64,000 nt of DNA from Enoplolaimus lenunculus (GCA_030248215.1 JASANG010001444.1:29061-93060), one strand, 5' to 3'; positions 22,171-33,810 are shown, counted from the first letter of the stretch. Numbers and translations: made by a program. Notes: generated by a model not told the origin, from the letters alone.

Positions 22171-23215
22171 TGATGTGCCGATATCAAAAGTTGTGCCGAT
22201 GCTCGATTTTTACTTTGAAATTTTGCCGATGCCGCCGATGCTGATGCCGGGTCCAGTTGTAATACATAATGCTAATAGAACCGTTAGGGTTAATAAATTA
22301 CATCATTATAAATGCGAAGACGTCAACCATAACTGCAACCACGAGCGGTTATAATTTTATGAGAACGGTTCATTTTAATTAATTGTTTCAAATGAAACCG
22401 CAAGAGGTATGACAGGTTCCTGGGGGGGGGGTCTTTTCGGTTATCGTCCCCCCCAAGCCGGAGTTTGCCCAAAAATGATCGGATTTTAAAAAGGTTTGCA
22501 TATTTGAGCTTCTCATGACATGCGGTAATCATTTCACACCAAAATTTGAATTTTTGAAAAATTTGATTTTTCAGGTCCGAGGTACCACCTTCTTGGCACC
22601 CAAAAAATTTGTTTTGTAAACAAAGTTAGGCAAATTATGCAACATTCGACGCAGCCGGCGGAGCTGAGTTGAATGGTGTTAAATTTTCCTTCATCTGACC
22701 TCTGACTAACGAGTTATGATCAAATAACTGATTTGGCGCACTGCCAACTATTTGGGACGGCGCTAAATCAGTTATTCGACCGTGATTCGTTAGCCAGAGG
22801 TTTGATTGAGGAAAATTTAAGCCCTTTCCACTTAGCTTCGCCAGCTGCTTCGAATGGTTTATACGTATTAATTTGTATAACTTTTCGACAAATTTTTTTG
22901 GATCCCTTTGGGGACCTTTGGACCATGGGATTTTAAAAATCAAATTTTTCAAAGTTCAGCTCAAATATGCAAAAAAGTTTAAAATCCGTCCATTTTTGGG
23001 CAGCTCCGACTGGTGGAGGATATCCGAAAACCCGTTCAAACGCCAGACGTATGATGGTTCCAGAACAGATGCACTGATAACCCCAAAAAGTGAAATTGAT
23101 AGCATTCCAACTCATTGTTTTGTGCAAAAAGTATCGGCAAAGAATCGGCAATTTTTTGCAGTGCTGGCGCCAGTACTCATAATAAAAAGTGCGGATGTTA
23201 CCGCTAAATCGGTTT
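22171..23215. mobile_element. Family K element with nested fold-back J
   Basis: The outer parts (22171-22420 and about 23080-23215) are K-like: GTGCCGATATC.., GTATCGGCAAAG, AATCGGCAATTTTTTGCAG. They correspond to the uninterrupted K copy at 4690-4990. Between them sits element J. Confidence 0.5.
22420..23040. mobile_element. Fold-back element J
   Basis: Two long arms are imperfect inverses: GCATATTTGAGCTTC..AAATTTGATTTTTCAGG on the left and AAAATCAAATTTTTC..CAGCTCAAATATGC on the right. The inner halves are GAAAATTTAAGCC versus GTTAAATTTTCCTTC with GATTTGGCGC and GGCGCTAAATC at the centre near 22740. A half copy is at 11860-12070. Confidence 0.65.
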
Positions 23216-23345
23216 TGTAATGTCTTGGCTACGTCTGCCTGTTGAGAGTTGGAAGGACGCTGGGCAAAGAACCAACGTATTTTGGGGTTCCGTCAGGATT
23301 ACACCGGTTGAGTTTGTGAGTAGGTATATAGTAGCTTTGCGGTCA

Positions 23346-23508
23346 GGCCTGTAGCCGACTCACTTTGCTACGAGGGGATTGAAAAAAAATTTTCAGGACG
23401 GGCATACAAGGGTTTTCGATGATTTACTAGCAAGGTTGGAAAGTTTCTAAGAGGGGGTTTGTTTAAGGTACCAGGCACGTGTGGTGCGCCCCCTTTGGCT
23501 GCGGGACC
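23346..23508 (+). mobile_element. Family E MITE copy
   Basis: GGCCTGTAGCCGACTCACTT, then ATTTTCAGGACGGGCATACA and a close TTTGGCTGCGGGACC, the expected family E order. Confidence 0.6.
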
Positions 23509-23649
23509 GTTTGCGGTTAATAGTGTTATAATAATAGACACAACGTTCACGGTAAACATTGCTTAAAATGTGTCATCATTTGCAAGTACTCATCGTTTAG
23601 CCATCCGCCCACCCGCTAGTTACACTCGGCCAAGGCGGTTATGGAGTCA

Positions 23650-23803
23650 GGCCAGTAGCCAGCTCACCTTGCGAGAGGGGGCTAAAAATTTGTTAGGAGG
23701 GGCATTTAAGGGTTTTCAATGACTTACAAGCAAAGTTGAAATTTTTCTAGGCGGGGGCCAAAACGTTTCCAGGTGGGCTGAACGTCCTCTTGGCTACGGG
23801 CCC
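23650..23803 (+). mobile_element. Family E MITE copy
   Basis: Starts GGCCAGTAGCCAGCTCACC and ends CTCTTGGCTACGGGCCC, with GGCATTTAAGGGTTTTCAAT in the middle. Confidence 0.7.
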
Positions 23804-23809
23804 GTATGA

Positions 23810-24180
23810 AGTGCCATGTTGCTTGTTCAATTTAATAATATATCTATTTATGTTGTTTTGTGCATGTATTTATTGTTGATGTGACGGGTATGATTGGTAC
23901 ACTTAAGTATATAAAGCGGTTTATATCTGTTAATATGTCGGATATATGTATCTATAATCAATGTATACATTTATGCTGAATATATACCAAGGTTATACCC
24001 AGGGAGTTTGGGAATATGGGCCCAGGAATTCATTTCGGGATGTCAGGGACGTTACGTTATATAAATGGTTTTTGTTGGTGTGAAAATGATTTTCGATCTT
24101 TACGATCCAGCAGGTAATTACAAAGCGTATATATTAAAATTGCTTTATTTCGTATTTCAACAGATTTCGAGGAGATAACT
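23810..24180. other. No feature recognised
   Basis: AT-rich DNA with many TATA runs and no repeat ends. Confidence 0.4.
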
Positions 24181-24181
24181 C

Positions 24182-24350
24182 AGGTCTGTGGTCAACTCGC
24201 CTTGCTAGGGGTGGGCTAAAACTTTATTAGAACGGGAACACACGGGTTTTGATGACTTACAAGCAAGGTTTGAAAATATTCTAGGGGGTGGCAAAGTTTA
24301 TCGGGGTCGAAGTGCTGAGTCCCCTTATTGCTCATTCTGTCTACGGGTCC
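24182..24350 (+). mobile_element. Family E MITE, diverged
   Basis: GGTCTGTGGTCAACTCGCC through GATGACTTACAAGCAAGG to TGTCTACGGGTCC follows the family E order with more substitutions. Confidence 0.5.
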
Positions 24351-24547
24351 GAGGTAACCCCTTGTATAGTGCCCCGACCCTTAGTATATACTATTGAATA
24401 TATATATATATATATATTTATACTTGAACTGGATGTGTAGTTAATGCATAACGTATGCTTGTGTATTGCCTGGTTGAGGCATGGCTCTTTAAGCTATTGG
24501 TACTCTTGGTCTGCTTGGGGTAACAGAGTTGTGGTGCTCTATATTTT

Positions 24548-24723
24548 GGCCCATTTATAGATCAGGGGTGGGCGGTTTTGACGTGGGACTGCTATTGGAG
24601 TAGGCGTAACCTTAAGACTAATTTTTTTTCTTCGGCTCAAGTTTTTAAATATAAGCGTAGCATTACGCCTTAGACTTAGGAATATGCTTATACTACTGTT
24701 ACGGACCTGATTGTTACATTGGC
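24548..24723 (+). mobile_element. MITE family B copy, degenerate
   Basis: GGCCCATTTATAGATCAGGG, then GTGGGACTGC..GAGTAGGCG and an end GTTACGGACC..TTACATTGGC. The hexamer core is mostly decayed. Confidence 0.6.
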
Positions 24724-24729
24724 TTGTAG

Positions 24730-25660
24730 TTTCAGCGTTTCGAAGATGCAACTTGTATATTAGACGGGTTGTGGAAGGGATGGTGGGGAGAGTGCGTGGA
24801 GATTTGTGTCCAGAAAAGCGCTATATCTGCCACCAAATAGATTGGTTTAAGATTTATTGGACGTTTAGGATGTGGTTCATTTTTACGGATGATGTGGGAT
24901 ATAAGCGAAGAATCTCGGTCTCGGATGCAATGATTTCTGAAGGCAATTAATTGCTGTTTTAGTCTTTTTTTCACTAGAGTTGACGTATGGATCGTCCATC
25001 GCCGGAAAAATAGACTCTGGTTGCACGCAGTACGTATTGGTGTAAAATCTGTCGGTGGTTTCTAATAAAGCCTGAAGGTCTCGCGTCGGATCCGACCGGA
25101 TACCCAACTAATAGTTCCGGATTAGCGCGTCGGCTAAAATCATCGTTATCCGGTTCCGGGTTTGGTATCGCCAAGCAAATGCTTTTATATTACAGTGAAA
25201 TATAGGATGTGTTTTGTTGTGGAAAAGCTTGAACCGGAACCGGATTGCAAAATTTTAAACCGAATTCGGAACCGGATCATCAGACGAGCCACATCTCGAG
25301 TGTTCGCCGGATGTTATCCACCTGGAAGTAGGGCAGAGTATCCATAGGTATAAGCTTACTATGCTATAGCCAATGGGCTGGTGTTTAAAAGTTAAACTTT
25401 GGGACCAGAATTGTGCAGCAAGCAGTGCAATCTACGCCCCATAGTCCCGATCGCGGACTACCACCCTAGCCAATTTAGGCAAAGATCGCTGTCGTAATCA
25501 AAATTTATGCTAAGATTTGATACTAAACGTGCCGTTTAGCTTCTGGCTCGCTTCGTTCCACGAAAGTTTTTTCAACTGTTCTGTATCGCGTGGACCCCCC
25601 ATCAGAAATTTTGTGTGGATTTACACTGAAATGGCTTCGAATATTGCGTCACCACAGCAT
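24730..25660. other. No gene recognised; scattered CCGGAACCGG fragments
   Basis: Bases 25080-25290 hold hAT-like scraps (GACCGGATACCCAAC, GAACCGGAACCGG). Frames at 24711-24950 are not recognisable as proteins. Confidence 0.35.
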
Positions 25661-25830
25661 TATTGAGCGAAGCTCGGAGTTTCGCGAAGCGTTTTTCTGT
25701 TTTGTACTTTGGGGTCGAAAGGTGGATGTCCGTCCGTCCGTCCGTCCGTCTGTCCGTCCGAAACGAATCTCAGGAACGGCTGAACCGATTTTGATAACCT
25801 TTTTTTAGGATCATGGTTGGTTAATATTTT
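25660..25830 (+). repeat. (GTCC)n-containing dispersed repeat
   Basis: GAGCGAAGCTCG, also in the head of family F, is followed by GTCGAAAGGTGGAT, eight or so GTCC/GTCT units and GCTGAACCGATTTTGATAAC. Similar GTCC-then-GACCGATTTT repeats are common in invertebrate genomes. Confidence 0.5.
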
Positions 25831-26580
25831 TACACAGATTTTTTCACGGTTTGGGAGCGAATATCGTTTCGAATATGTTGCATCTGGCAAAGCGCAACAG
25901 TTTTTGTGAAAACAGGTTGTGTAATTTGTGTTAATTTGCGAATGGCTCGGGTCAAAATTTGTTTTCGGAGGCCGAGAAAGCCAGCTAATGGGAGTCTTGG
26001 CCTGGACAAGTCTCGGTTTTTGCCAGGTCTCGGTGTTGGTTTTTTGAGTCGCGGTGGTTTACAACCGGGACCAAAAGTCGAACGTTCAGCGAATAGACGG
26101 CTGTATTGTTGAAGTAAGCGATGCCTGATAAGTAGAATTTCGATGTGAATATGTAAAAATTTTCATAGTTACACAATAATTACGAGTTGATATTGTGAAA
26201 AAACTCAAAAAAAACTGTGGAAACACAAAAAAGCTATGAAAAAAGCATTAAAAATAATTTATTGTGACAATTTTAATTGTTTTCGGTTATGACCAAACAT
26301 TGGCCGAAGCTGAGACGTTTTATGGCCGGTCTCGTTTAGTCGCAGGTCTTGGTTTTCAACTGGGACCGGTCATCGTTGGCCCGGATCCGATATCCGGTTG
26401 CATTCTGGCTACCAGTTTTTTGGTTTGCAACGCACATCAGCGTAGTCGTCGTCATACTTACGACTCAAAATTGCAGTTGAGTTTTAAATACGTGAGACAG
26501 ATGTTTCTTCAATATTTAGCATGTATTTGTTTTTATCTCGGAATCTTATTTTAACACAAGAACATAATTTTCAATGTTTT
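25830..26580. other. No gene recognised
   Basis: Contains hAT-like scraps near 26370-26400 (GGATCCGATATCCGGTTGCA). Nothing else stands out. Confidence 0.35.
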
Positions 26581-26584
26581 TCTA

Positions 26585-26665
26585 TTACTATTTATTATTA
26601 TTATTGTTGTTGTTGTTGTTGTTGTTATTTATTATTTTTATTATTATTATTATTATTATTATCGG
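26585..26665. repeat. (TTA)/(TTG) microsatellite
   Basis: Runs of TTA, then TTG, then TTA again. Confidence 0.9.
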
Positions 26666-26739
26666 TAAATCTTATATTTCAAAGTAAAAGAATCAAGCTA
26701 TGCTGAGGGTTTGAGGGCAGCCTTCTTAAAAGCCGTCCA

Positions 26740-26830
26740 GGCCCGTAGCCAGCTCACCTCGTTAGAGGGGCTAAAAAATTTTCAGGAGGGGCTGAGCCTC
26801 CCCTGGGCCTTTCCCCTTGGCTACGGGCCC
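26740..26830 (+). mobile_element. Family E MITE, short internally deleted copy
   Basis: GGCCCGTAGCCAGCTCACCT to CCCCTTGGCTACGGGCC in 91 bp, with the middle GGCATTCAAGGG segment missing. Confidence 0.75.
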
Positions 26831-26880
26831 ACAGCCAGCTACGTACACGTGCCTTGATTAAGTATATAATATGGGCCTCA

Positions 26881-27050
26881 GGCCCGTAGCCAGCTCACCT
26901 TGCTAGTGGTTGGGGCGGGGCTAAAAAATTTTCACGAGGGGCATTCAAGGGCTTTTAATGAGTTACAAGCAAGGTTGACAATTTTCTAGGGGGGACACAA
27001 AATATATCCGGGGGGAGGCTCAGCCCCCCCCCCCCCTTGGCTACTGGCCC
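26881..27050 (+). mobile_element. Family E MITE, full copy
   Basis: Starts GGCCCGTAGCCAGCTCACCT and ends CTTGGCTACTGGCCC. The middle has GAGGGGCATTCAAGGGC and GAGTTACAAGCAAGGTTG. A long C run marks the right inner edge. Confidence 0.8.
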
Positions 27051-27054
27051 ATAT

Positions 27055-27590
27055 GGGCTGTTGTTAGTTGTGCACTACTTTTTCTTTCGACTGTTTTTGA
27101 AATTTTCAAACTGGAAATTTGTTTCTGGTTTTGTTTATTTTGATTCAGTTGTAAATCCCGTTGAATTATTTGGGTTTTGGTTTGTAGGTTTTTTGGCGAT
27201 TGTTACCAGCCAGCCAGCCAGCGGAGGATACTGGTTGAAATTTCGACGGGCGTCTGGTTAATGGGTGGGTTATAGTGTGTTTTGGTTATATGTATCATTT
27301 ATTACTTTTTAATATATGATTATTATTGTTGTTGTTTTGTTTTCTGGTTTGGTTTTTGAGATGAAGATTTGTGCGAAATTGTACGCAAACGTGTGTTTTG
27401 AAGATATGATGCTATTATAAGTGAAGTTTTGTTGCGGATGTTGAGTTATATTTTGGAATATTTTGAAATGGTACATGGTACGTAAATATATTTGGAACCT
27501 TAACGACCAAACTTTCTTTTACGGCAAAAAAAAGAATAATACTGCTTGATGTGAGAGTTTTTAGGGGGAACGGTATATGTACCCGGTACA
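27055..27590. other. G+T-rich stretch, no gene recognised
   Basis: T- and G-rich on the + strand. A short (CCAG)n tract lies near 27208-27225. Hydrophobic open frames reflect composition. Confidence 0.4.
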
Positions 27591-27599
27591 TATAGCGGA

Positions 27600-28005
27600 G
27601 TTCAAAAGTGGAATTCGTGTTCCGGCTGGAATTCCGGAAAAAATTCATTTCTTGTTGACGTTCCTGTATTCAAAGATGCAAGAACCGGAATTACGGTTTT
27701 GTGGCAATTTATTGCTAATCATTGGAATATGGAAAACTTTGTGTTTGAAAAATTGTTATTTTGACATGAATAATGTTGGAATTACTTCAATTTTGCTATT
27801 AAACTCTTTCTGGGGTGTTTTCTCGTTAAACTTGATGATGAAATTGCTGAAAATTTGTTAAAGCCATTTGTGACAATTTTTCTAAAAAGTCCAACAGAAG
27901 TTCGGTGATGAAAATTATTTCAAATTCCCCGTTCCTGTTCCTGTTCCTGCAAATAAATTTAGTTCCTGATCGCACAAAATTTAATTCCTGTTGGAACACT
28001 GATAT
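27600..28005 (-). mobile_element. hAT-like MITE, GGAACAGGAA family, reverse
   Basis: Contains AACTTGATGATGAAATTGC.., TTCCCCGTTCCTGTTCCTG and TTTAGTTCCTG, the reverse of the copies at 18752 and 46637. Confidence 0.5.
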
Positions 28006-28014
28006 ATAAGTATG

Positions 28015-28215
28015 TAGGGTGTCAACGGATATATGTAGGGTGTCAACAGATAACTGAAATAGATTGAAAAATGCAAGCTAACAATTAATCTTAAGCCAGT
28101 AAACATACGTATACGTTTGTGCGATTTCATTTACTTTCTTCAATAATGATTCATATTTACATGCTATATCCGGTGTGGTGTAATATCCGGTAAACTAATA
28201 TCCGGTCGAATCCTG
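28015..28215 (+). repeat. Family L right-half fragment
   Basis: GTAGGGTGTCAACGGATATATG occurs twice at the start, and AATATCCGGTCGAATCCTGG closes it, like the right end at 18711. A second closing fragment is at 28640-28721. Confidence 0.45.
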
Positions 28216-29270
28216 GTTTTGTGTAAACACATATATTTCAGATAATGATCTGTCTAGAGGATGCAGGATTTTTTGGTGAACAGTTGAACCGTTAGGCTTT
28301 GTGGCTAAAACTCTATCAAATTTACAAAATAACCAGAAATAACCAAATGTCTCTATGAGTAGATTAATCAACTCATCGGAATTTACAGTGTAGACTGTGT
28401 TCCAAATTATGGAATTTTTTTAGTCAAATGCGAATTAATAATTTGCTAAAATACATATTCGTTTGCATTTATCGACTGGTTTGGAACCTGAAAGCTTTGG
28501 AATCACCAAAAATTACGCCCAAAGGTTTGTATTTTTGCGGCTGTCGTTAGGGTATAACAATGTCAAGAGTGGACACTGACATGGAATGAAGATTCCAAAC
28601 CAAAAGTTAATCTTAAATCCACACAAATTTATAGCCTATATCCGATTTATATCTTGGTTCCGGTTCCGGTACGAAATTTGCAATCCGGTTCCGGTAAAAT
28701 TAATATCCGGTCGATCCCTGTCTTGTCCCTCATATGATGATTTTCGCTTTTATCTCGTGTAGTCCATGAACCGCTCCCTCTGGTCCCTTAAAATTAATGT
28801 TTGGTTGATGAAAATCCAAACTTCAAACCATTATACTGTGAACCCATCTCTTCGAGTTGCAATTAATTAAAATGCAAATTACGGACTCTGACACGGAATT
28901 TTTTGGCGAAAATAATCGGACCGGAATACCTGGACTCGGATGCAACTGTGTATCAGCGCTTTAGTACAATAACATGTATTGAGTTGTTCAAGACTGCATT
29001 ACTTAACGAGTTTAATTCAAGTTATTGGTTGTACATAACACCCTAGGGGGTAAAGTACTGTATATAATATATATGTTATTTAGGTAGGTCTATCAACTAT
29101 TTTGAGGGGCGTTGGCAGTGGTGTTATTGAGGGACAGTACCCCCCAAAGTTGGCGTGGCCTTAAACTTGGACGTGGACAATATTTAGCGTTAGGGTTTAG
29201 TTATTTGTTGTGGTCACAGAGAATTTCTTGCGGCGCCTCGAGGTCAAAATTTTCAAGATGCAAGTATGTA
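28216..29270. other. No gene recognised
   Basis: AT-rich with one family L scrap (28640-28721). No coding structure seen. Confidence 0.4.
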
Positions 29271-29274
29271 CGCA

Positions 29275-29478
29275 GGCTCGTAGCCAGCTCACCTTTGCTA
29301 AGGGAGGGTTAAAAATGTTCAGGAGGGGATTCAAGGGTTTTTAATGAGTTATAAGCAGCGTTGAAAATTTTCTAGTGGAGCCCGAATTTCTACAGGGGTG
29401 GCCGAAATTTTTGGGGGGGGGCACAATTTTTCCAGGGGTGACGAGTCCCCCCTCCTGGTTCCCCTTGGCTACGGGCCC
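29275..29478 (+). mobile_element. Family E MITE, full copy
   Basis: GGCTCGTAGCCAGCTCACC to CCCTTGGCTACGGGCCC, with ATTCAAGGGTTTTTAATGAG and two G-rich blocks inside. Confidence 0.75.
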
Positions 29479-29758
29479 GTACATATATATGTATTGATTA
29501 GAGTTGTCGTTCATCATATGTCGAATTTTAATACAGTAAATAAGCCCAGCAATTGTTTCTTTCGCCGTCTCCGTTCCAGCTCCCGAAGGGATTTCTAGGA
29601 TGGGTTTTGAAATTTTTTTAATTATTGAAATGTATAGGGATTGGTAGACGCCACTGGCGGTCATAGTATTTTTTCAGGAAAGGGGGGTGTTTATTATTTT
29701 AGTGATTCTAAATTTGATTTTATTTATGTTTTGAAAATTCTGCTGTATATGTGTGTAC

Positions 29759-30135
29759 CAGGGTGGCGACAAATGTTCGGATTCGGATTTCCGAGTCGGC
29801 AAAAACTTGTGGTTCGGATTCGGATTCGATTGTGAAAAAGTCGAGTTCAACAGCGTTCGGTAATATGTTTGTTTTCAGTTTTAAGCAATGAAAATTTAAA
29901 TATCTTGTTGTATTAATAAAAAATTTTGTTTCAGGTCATAAATCTCAAAACTGAGGTCGGGTACAAAATATATTAACGTTTAAAAGGTATACGGCTGGCA
30001 TTGCGTTGATATTCTGAAATAAATTATAGATATAACTGAAATTTGCAACATGCAAGAGATTCGGATTCGGATTCGGCAAATTAACAATGGATTCGGAACC
30101 GGATTCGGTCAAATCGTAGATTCGGTGCCACGCTG
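29759..30135 (+). mobile_element. hAT-like MITE, CAGGGTGGC family, best copy
   Basis: Starts CAGGGTGGCGACAAATGTTC and ends GATTCGGTGCCACGCTG. The middle shares ATAAATCTCAAAACTGAGG and GCGTTGATATTCTGAAATAA with 2040-2349 in reverse. No clear duplication. Confidence 0.65.
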
Positions 30136-30159
30136 GTATAGGCAAAACTATTTAGGGAC

Positions 30160-30475
30160 AAAAATCAGCCGGATATTAATTTAACTGAACCGGATGTTAA
30201 CCGGATATACGTAGCATTGAAATTGATGCGCTGTTAGTGTTAGCTGATTTAAAATTTGAGGTTAGCTCGGATTCTTCATTTCACTTCTATGCCAGAAACT
30301 GTAAGCCTGTTGACTTGTTCTGAAATGCAGTTACAGCAGAATCAGCAGAATGTCTGTATTTCCACACGTAATAACCAGCCGTATGATATTCAGAACCGCA
30401 ACCACCAATATCCTGTATCCGGTAGGTTTATATCGGACACTGAGTCGGTTTCCTGTCGGATATGAAACCGGAACC
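30160..30475 (-). repeat. Family L fragment
   Basis: AACCGGATGTTAACCGGATA, TGTATTTCCACACGTAATAA and GGAACCGGATATTCGAAC follow the order seen at 20745-21030. Confidence 0.5.
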
Positions 30476-30479
30476 GGAT

Positions 30480-31245
30480 ATTCGAACGTTGAATCGGCAG
30501 CATTAAAGGAGGTTTGTTTTTGGACAAATTTTCCTTGCCACCTGTGTAAATCTTGCTCGCTTTGCTATTGACAGCTGCCCCGTGGTTTGTGTAAGGGTCT
30601 ACGGCTAGCATAGTCTTTCTCATAGGGAAAACTAGACTAGCGACATTTTGACCACAGAAATACTGCGATAGCTTAAAATAGTTAGGCTTACTTTGCGTAA
30701 CTTTTGTCAAGCGTTATTTAGCTAAAATATATATCATGGATCGTACAAACTTTGTCACATCGTATAATTTGTCAGGTGTCGACGTATTCAAAATGGGTAT
30801 AGTTCAGGTACGAATAAGGATTCAAATTTTACCAGGGTAAGCCAAATTTAGGGAGGGGCAAATTTAATTAGACTAATTCGGTATACCTGCTGGACATCGA
30901 AGGAAAATGACACTTACGTTTAGGGGTGGTGATATGCCGAGGGGGAGGGTATCCATTTACTTAGCCATTGAAAACAAGGGGTTGACAGGGATTATTCGAG
31001 GTGGTTCTAGAAATGTTATGGGACAAATAGCATGTTTTCGTGCGATAAGAGCGTAATTGCGAATTTTGAAAGTGTTGTTGGTGGCGGACCTAAAAATTTC
31101 GCACGAAATTGCCGATTATGTAATAGTGTAACCGTAGAAGAAGCTTTGTCAGCGAAGCGAACTACATTTTCCATAAAATACCAACGCAAAAGTTTGGGTT
31201 GGATGGTTCCGTTTGGTGGCCATATATGTGTGTTAACAGGTATCA
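30480..31245. other. No gene recognised
   Basis: Mixed DNA without repeat ends I can name or convincing coding content. Confidence 0.4.
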
Positions 31246-31247
31246 CA

Positions 31248-31545
31248 ACAATTCGTCGCCCGACAACTTGTCGACCGACAACTTGTAATCCGAAATTTCA
31301 TCGACTCGACAATTCGTCGCCCGACAACTCGTGGACCGACAACTTGTAATCCGAAATTTCATCGACTCGACAATTCGTCGCCCGACAACTCGTGGACCGA
31401 CAACTTGTAATCCGAAATTTCATCGACTCGACAATTCGTCGTCATTAATTATTCATAGGATTAGGATTACGCTTAGGATTGTGGTTAGATGTATTAGTCG
31501 GCTTTCGAGTACTATTGAGCGACAAGTTTTCGGGCGAGGAATTGT
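31248..31545 (+). mobile_element. MITE with ACAATTCGTCGCCCGACAAC ends and internal 61-bp tandem repeat
   Basis: The left end ACAATTCGTCGCCCGACAAC is the near inverse of the right end CGACAAGTTTTCGGGCGAGG plus AATTGT. Inside, a 61-bp unit beginning AATTCGTCGCCCGACAAC recurs at 31250, 31311, 31372 and 31433. The direct repeats TGTTAACAGGTATC and TGTTAACAGGCATC lie just outside both ends. Confidence 0.7.
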
Positions 31546-31652
31546 CGTATTCATGTTAACAGGCATCGAGCGTTGAAACAAGTGTAGAACAGAGAAAAGT
31601 AGTCTTTCAACTTGGTTTGTCGACGGGGGGATGTGTGTGCATTTATTATCTG

Positions 31653-32324
31653 CAGGGTGCAACCGGAATTACAATTTACCGGAACCGGAATTTGAAAATT
31701 TTACCGGAACCGGAAAGTGAAAAATGCATTTCACCAAAAATTTCATTTTAATCTTATTTTTTGCTCTATTATTTGTGAAACAACCTTAGTCGATCATAGG
31801 TATTTATTTTATTTGTTGTATTTTGGATTTTCGTCGTCGGCTGAAGTGAAATCCACCATCAATGGCTTATATTCGGAGTACAAGTGGCTTTCAAAAGAGA
31901 TTCTTAAAAATTAGCAAAGTTAAGAAAACGGCCAAATTATAACACCGGAATTTTTAAATCCGGTAAAAATTTACCGGAACCGGAAGGTGAAAAACTGCCG
32001 GAACCGGAACCGGAAAGTGAAAAATGCATTTCACCAAAAATTTCATTTTAATCGTATTTTTTGCTCTATTATTTGTGAAATAACCTTAGTCGAACATAGG
32101 TATTTATTTTATTTGTTGTATTTTGGATTTTCGTCGTCGGCTGAAGTGAAATCCACCATCAATGGCTTATATTCGGAATACAAGTGGCTTTCTAAAGAGA
32201 TTCTTAAAGATTAGCAAAGTTAAAAAACGGCCAAATTATAACAACGGAATTTTTAAATCCGGTAAAAATTTACCGGAACCGGAAGGTGAAAAAATGCCGG
32301 AACCGGAATTCCGGTTGCACCCTG
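31653..32324 (+). mobile_element. Family D hAT-like MITE with internal duplication
   Basis: Ends are CAGGGTGCAACCGGAATTAC and CCGGAATTCCGGTTGCACCC plus TG. Flanked by a perfect 8-bp duplication ATTATCTG (31645-31652 and 32325-32332). The inner segment of about 300 bp (about 31700-31990) is repeated in tandem at about 32005-32290 with few differences, so the element is almost twice normal size. Confidence 0.9.
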
Positions 32325-32447
32325 ATTATCTGTAATGTGATGTTAAACCAGTTTGGTTTAGGATTATTTTTTAATGAAATCAAGACAGTTAATTCCTCAA
32401 AATTGTACCAAAATTTAAAGTCGAACTTACTGAGCGATTCAATTCAT

Positions 32448-32598
32448 GGCCAATGTATAGAACAGGGCCGGCACAGCAGTATAAGCATATTGCTAAGCCT
32501 TAGCCTAAGCCTAAACAAAAAATTAGTCTAAAAGCTTAAGCTTACTCTATTGCAGTCTCGCTGGAAAACGTTCCGGCCCTGTTCTATATACATGGTCC
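32448..32598 (-). mobile_element. MITE family B copy 4, small
   Basis: GGCCAATGTATAGAACAGGG to GTTCCGGCCCTGTTC..CATGGTCC, with CCTAAGCCTAAAC hexamers inside. The right edge directly adjoins the target duplication of the next element. Confidence 0.7.
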
Positions 32599-32604
32599 TA
32601 GTTC

Positions 32605-33007
32605 CAGGGTGCAACCGGAATTCCGGTTCCGGTTCCGGTTCCGGCATTTTTTCACCTTCCGGTTCCGGTTCCGGTAAATTTTTACCGGATTTAAAAATTC
32701 CGGTGTTATAATTTGGCCGTTTTTTTAACTTTGCTAATCTTTAAGAATCTCTTTAGAAAGCCACTTGTATTCCGAATATAAGCCATTGATGGTGGATTTC
32801 ACTTCAGTCGACGACGAAAATCTAAAATACAACAAATAAAATAAATACCTATGTTCGACTAAGGTTATTTCACAAATAATAGAGCAAAAAATAAGATTAA
32901 AATGAAATTTTTGGTGAAATGCATTTTTCACTTTCCGGTTCCGGTTCCGGTAAAATTTTCAAATTCCGGTTCCGGTTCCGGTAAATTGTAATTCCGGTTG
33001 CACCCTG
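32605..33007 (-). mobile_element. Family D hAT-like MITE, reverse, perfect 8-bp duplication
   Basis: CAGGGTGCAACCGGAATTCC to TGTAATTCCGGTTGCACCCTG. Flanked by CCTAGTTC on both sides (32597-32604 and 33008-33015). Together with 31653-32324 it forms an inverted pair of similar elements about 280 bp apart. Confidence 0.9.
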
Positions 33008-33111
33008 CCTAGTTCATATAGAGCTATAGATAATTTCTCTGCCGAAATTGCCGGAACCGCCGACAGAATTCTACCGGAATCTTAGCCGGAGGCAAACGTC
33101 CGGTTATACCA

Positions 33112-33254
33112 GGCCCGTAGAAATTATTCAGGAGGGGCATTCAAGGGTTTTCAATGAGTTACAAGCAAGCTTGAAAACTTTCTAGGGGACTCCCGAAATT
33201 TTCAAGGGGGCGGGTCTGAGTCTCTCGTGGCCTATTTCCCCTGGCTACAGGCCC
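33112..33254 (+). mobile_element. Family E MITE, partly deleted
   Basis: GGCCCGTAG, then AAATTATTCAGGAGGGGCAT and a close CCCTGGCTACAGGCCC. The usual CAGCTCACC segment is missing. Confidence 0.65.
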
Positions 33255-33810
33255 GAGTTATACCCGGACATCTATGTTTAGTTATTATTTTACAACTGCC
33301 ATTAATGTATACCTGTGTATATGCTTTGATATATTAAATGGGGGTGTATTAATTTGTGACTGCAGTACCTGCATGCAAGTTCCTGGCGTTGCGTGCAAAT
33401 TTAGCTGGGTCGCAGTGATGTTTATAGATATATATTGGGTTACCCTGTCATAAATAGGTTTGATTCCTTCGTTTGTTAATCGCAGCTGTGTGTTGGGGGT
33501 GTTGTGCTAGGGCTCGTAGCCAAGGGAGGGCGGGGGGGGGGCTTTAAAAAGCACCACAGGCTACTGAATTAATCTGCTTGTCGGCTTGGACTTGTAGTCT
33601 GGGTGCGGCCAACGGATACTAAGTTTCTGGCTACCAGAGCCGGATAGTGATTTTTTTGCTGGAACCGGATATTGACCGGATATAGCGTATACACTGTTGG
33701 TTGCACAATTGAGGGGTTTGATGGCTTAGGCTAATACGTAGTGTACTTTGACGGTCACTGAGGTTTTAGGTAACTTTTTTACACGCCATACACAGTCATT
33801 ATATGCGTAT
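33255..33810. other. No gene recognised
   Basis: Contains a family E scrap at 33510-33545 (GGGCTCGTAGCCAAGGGAGG) and a family L scrap near 33640-33680. Confidence 0.4.

Noticed and set aside
24711-24950. 79-codon frame starting near a family B MITE end
   Set aside because: It begins inside the MITE and has no recognisable domain or splice context.
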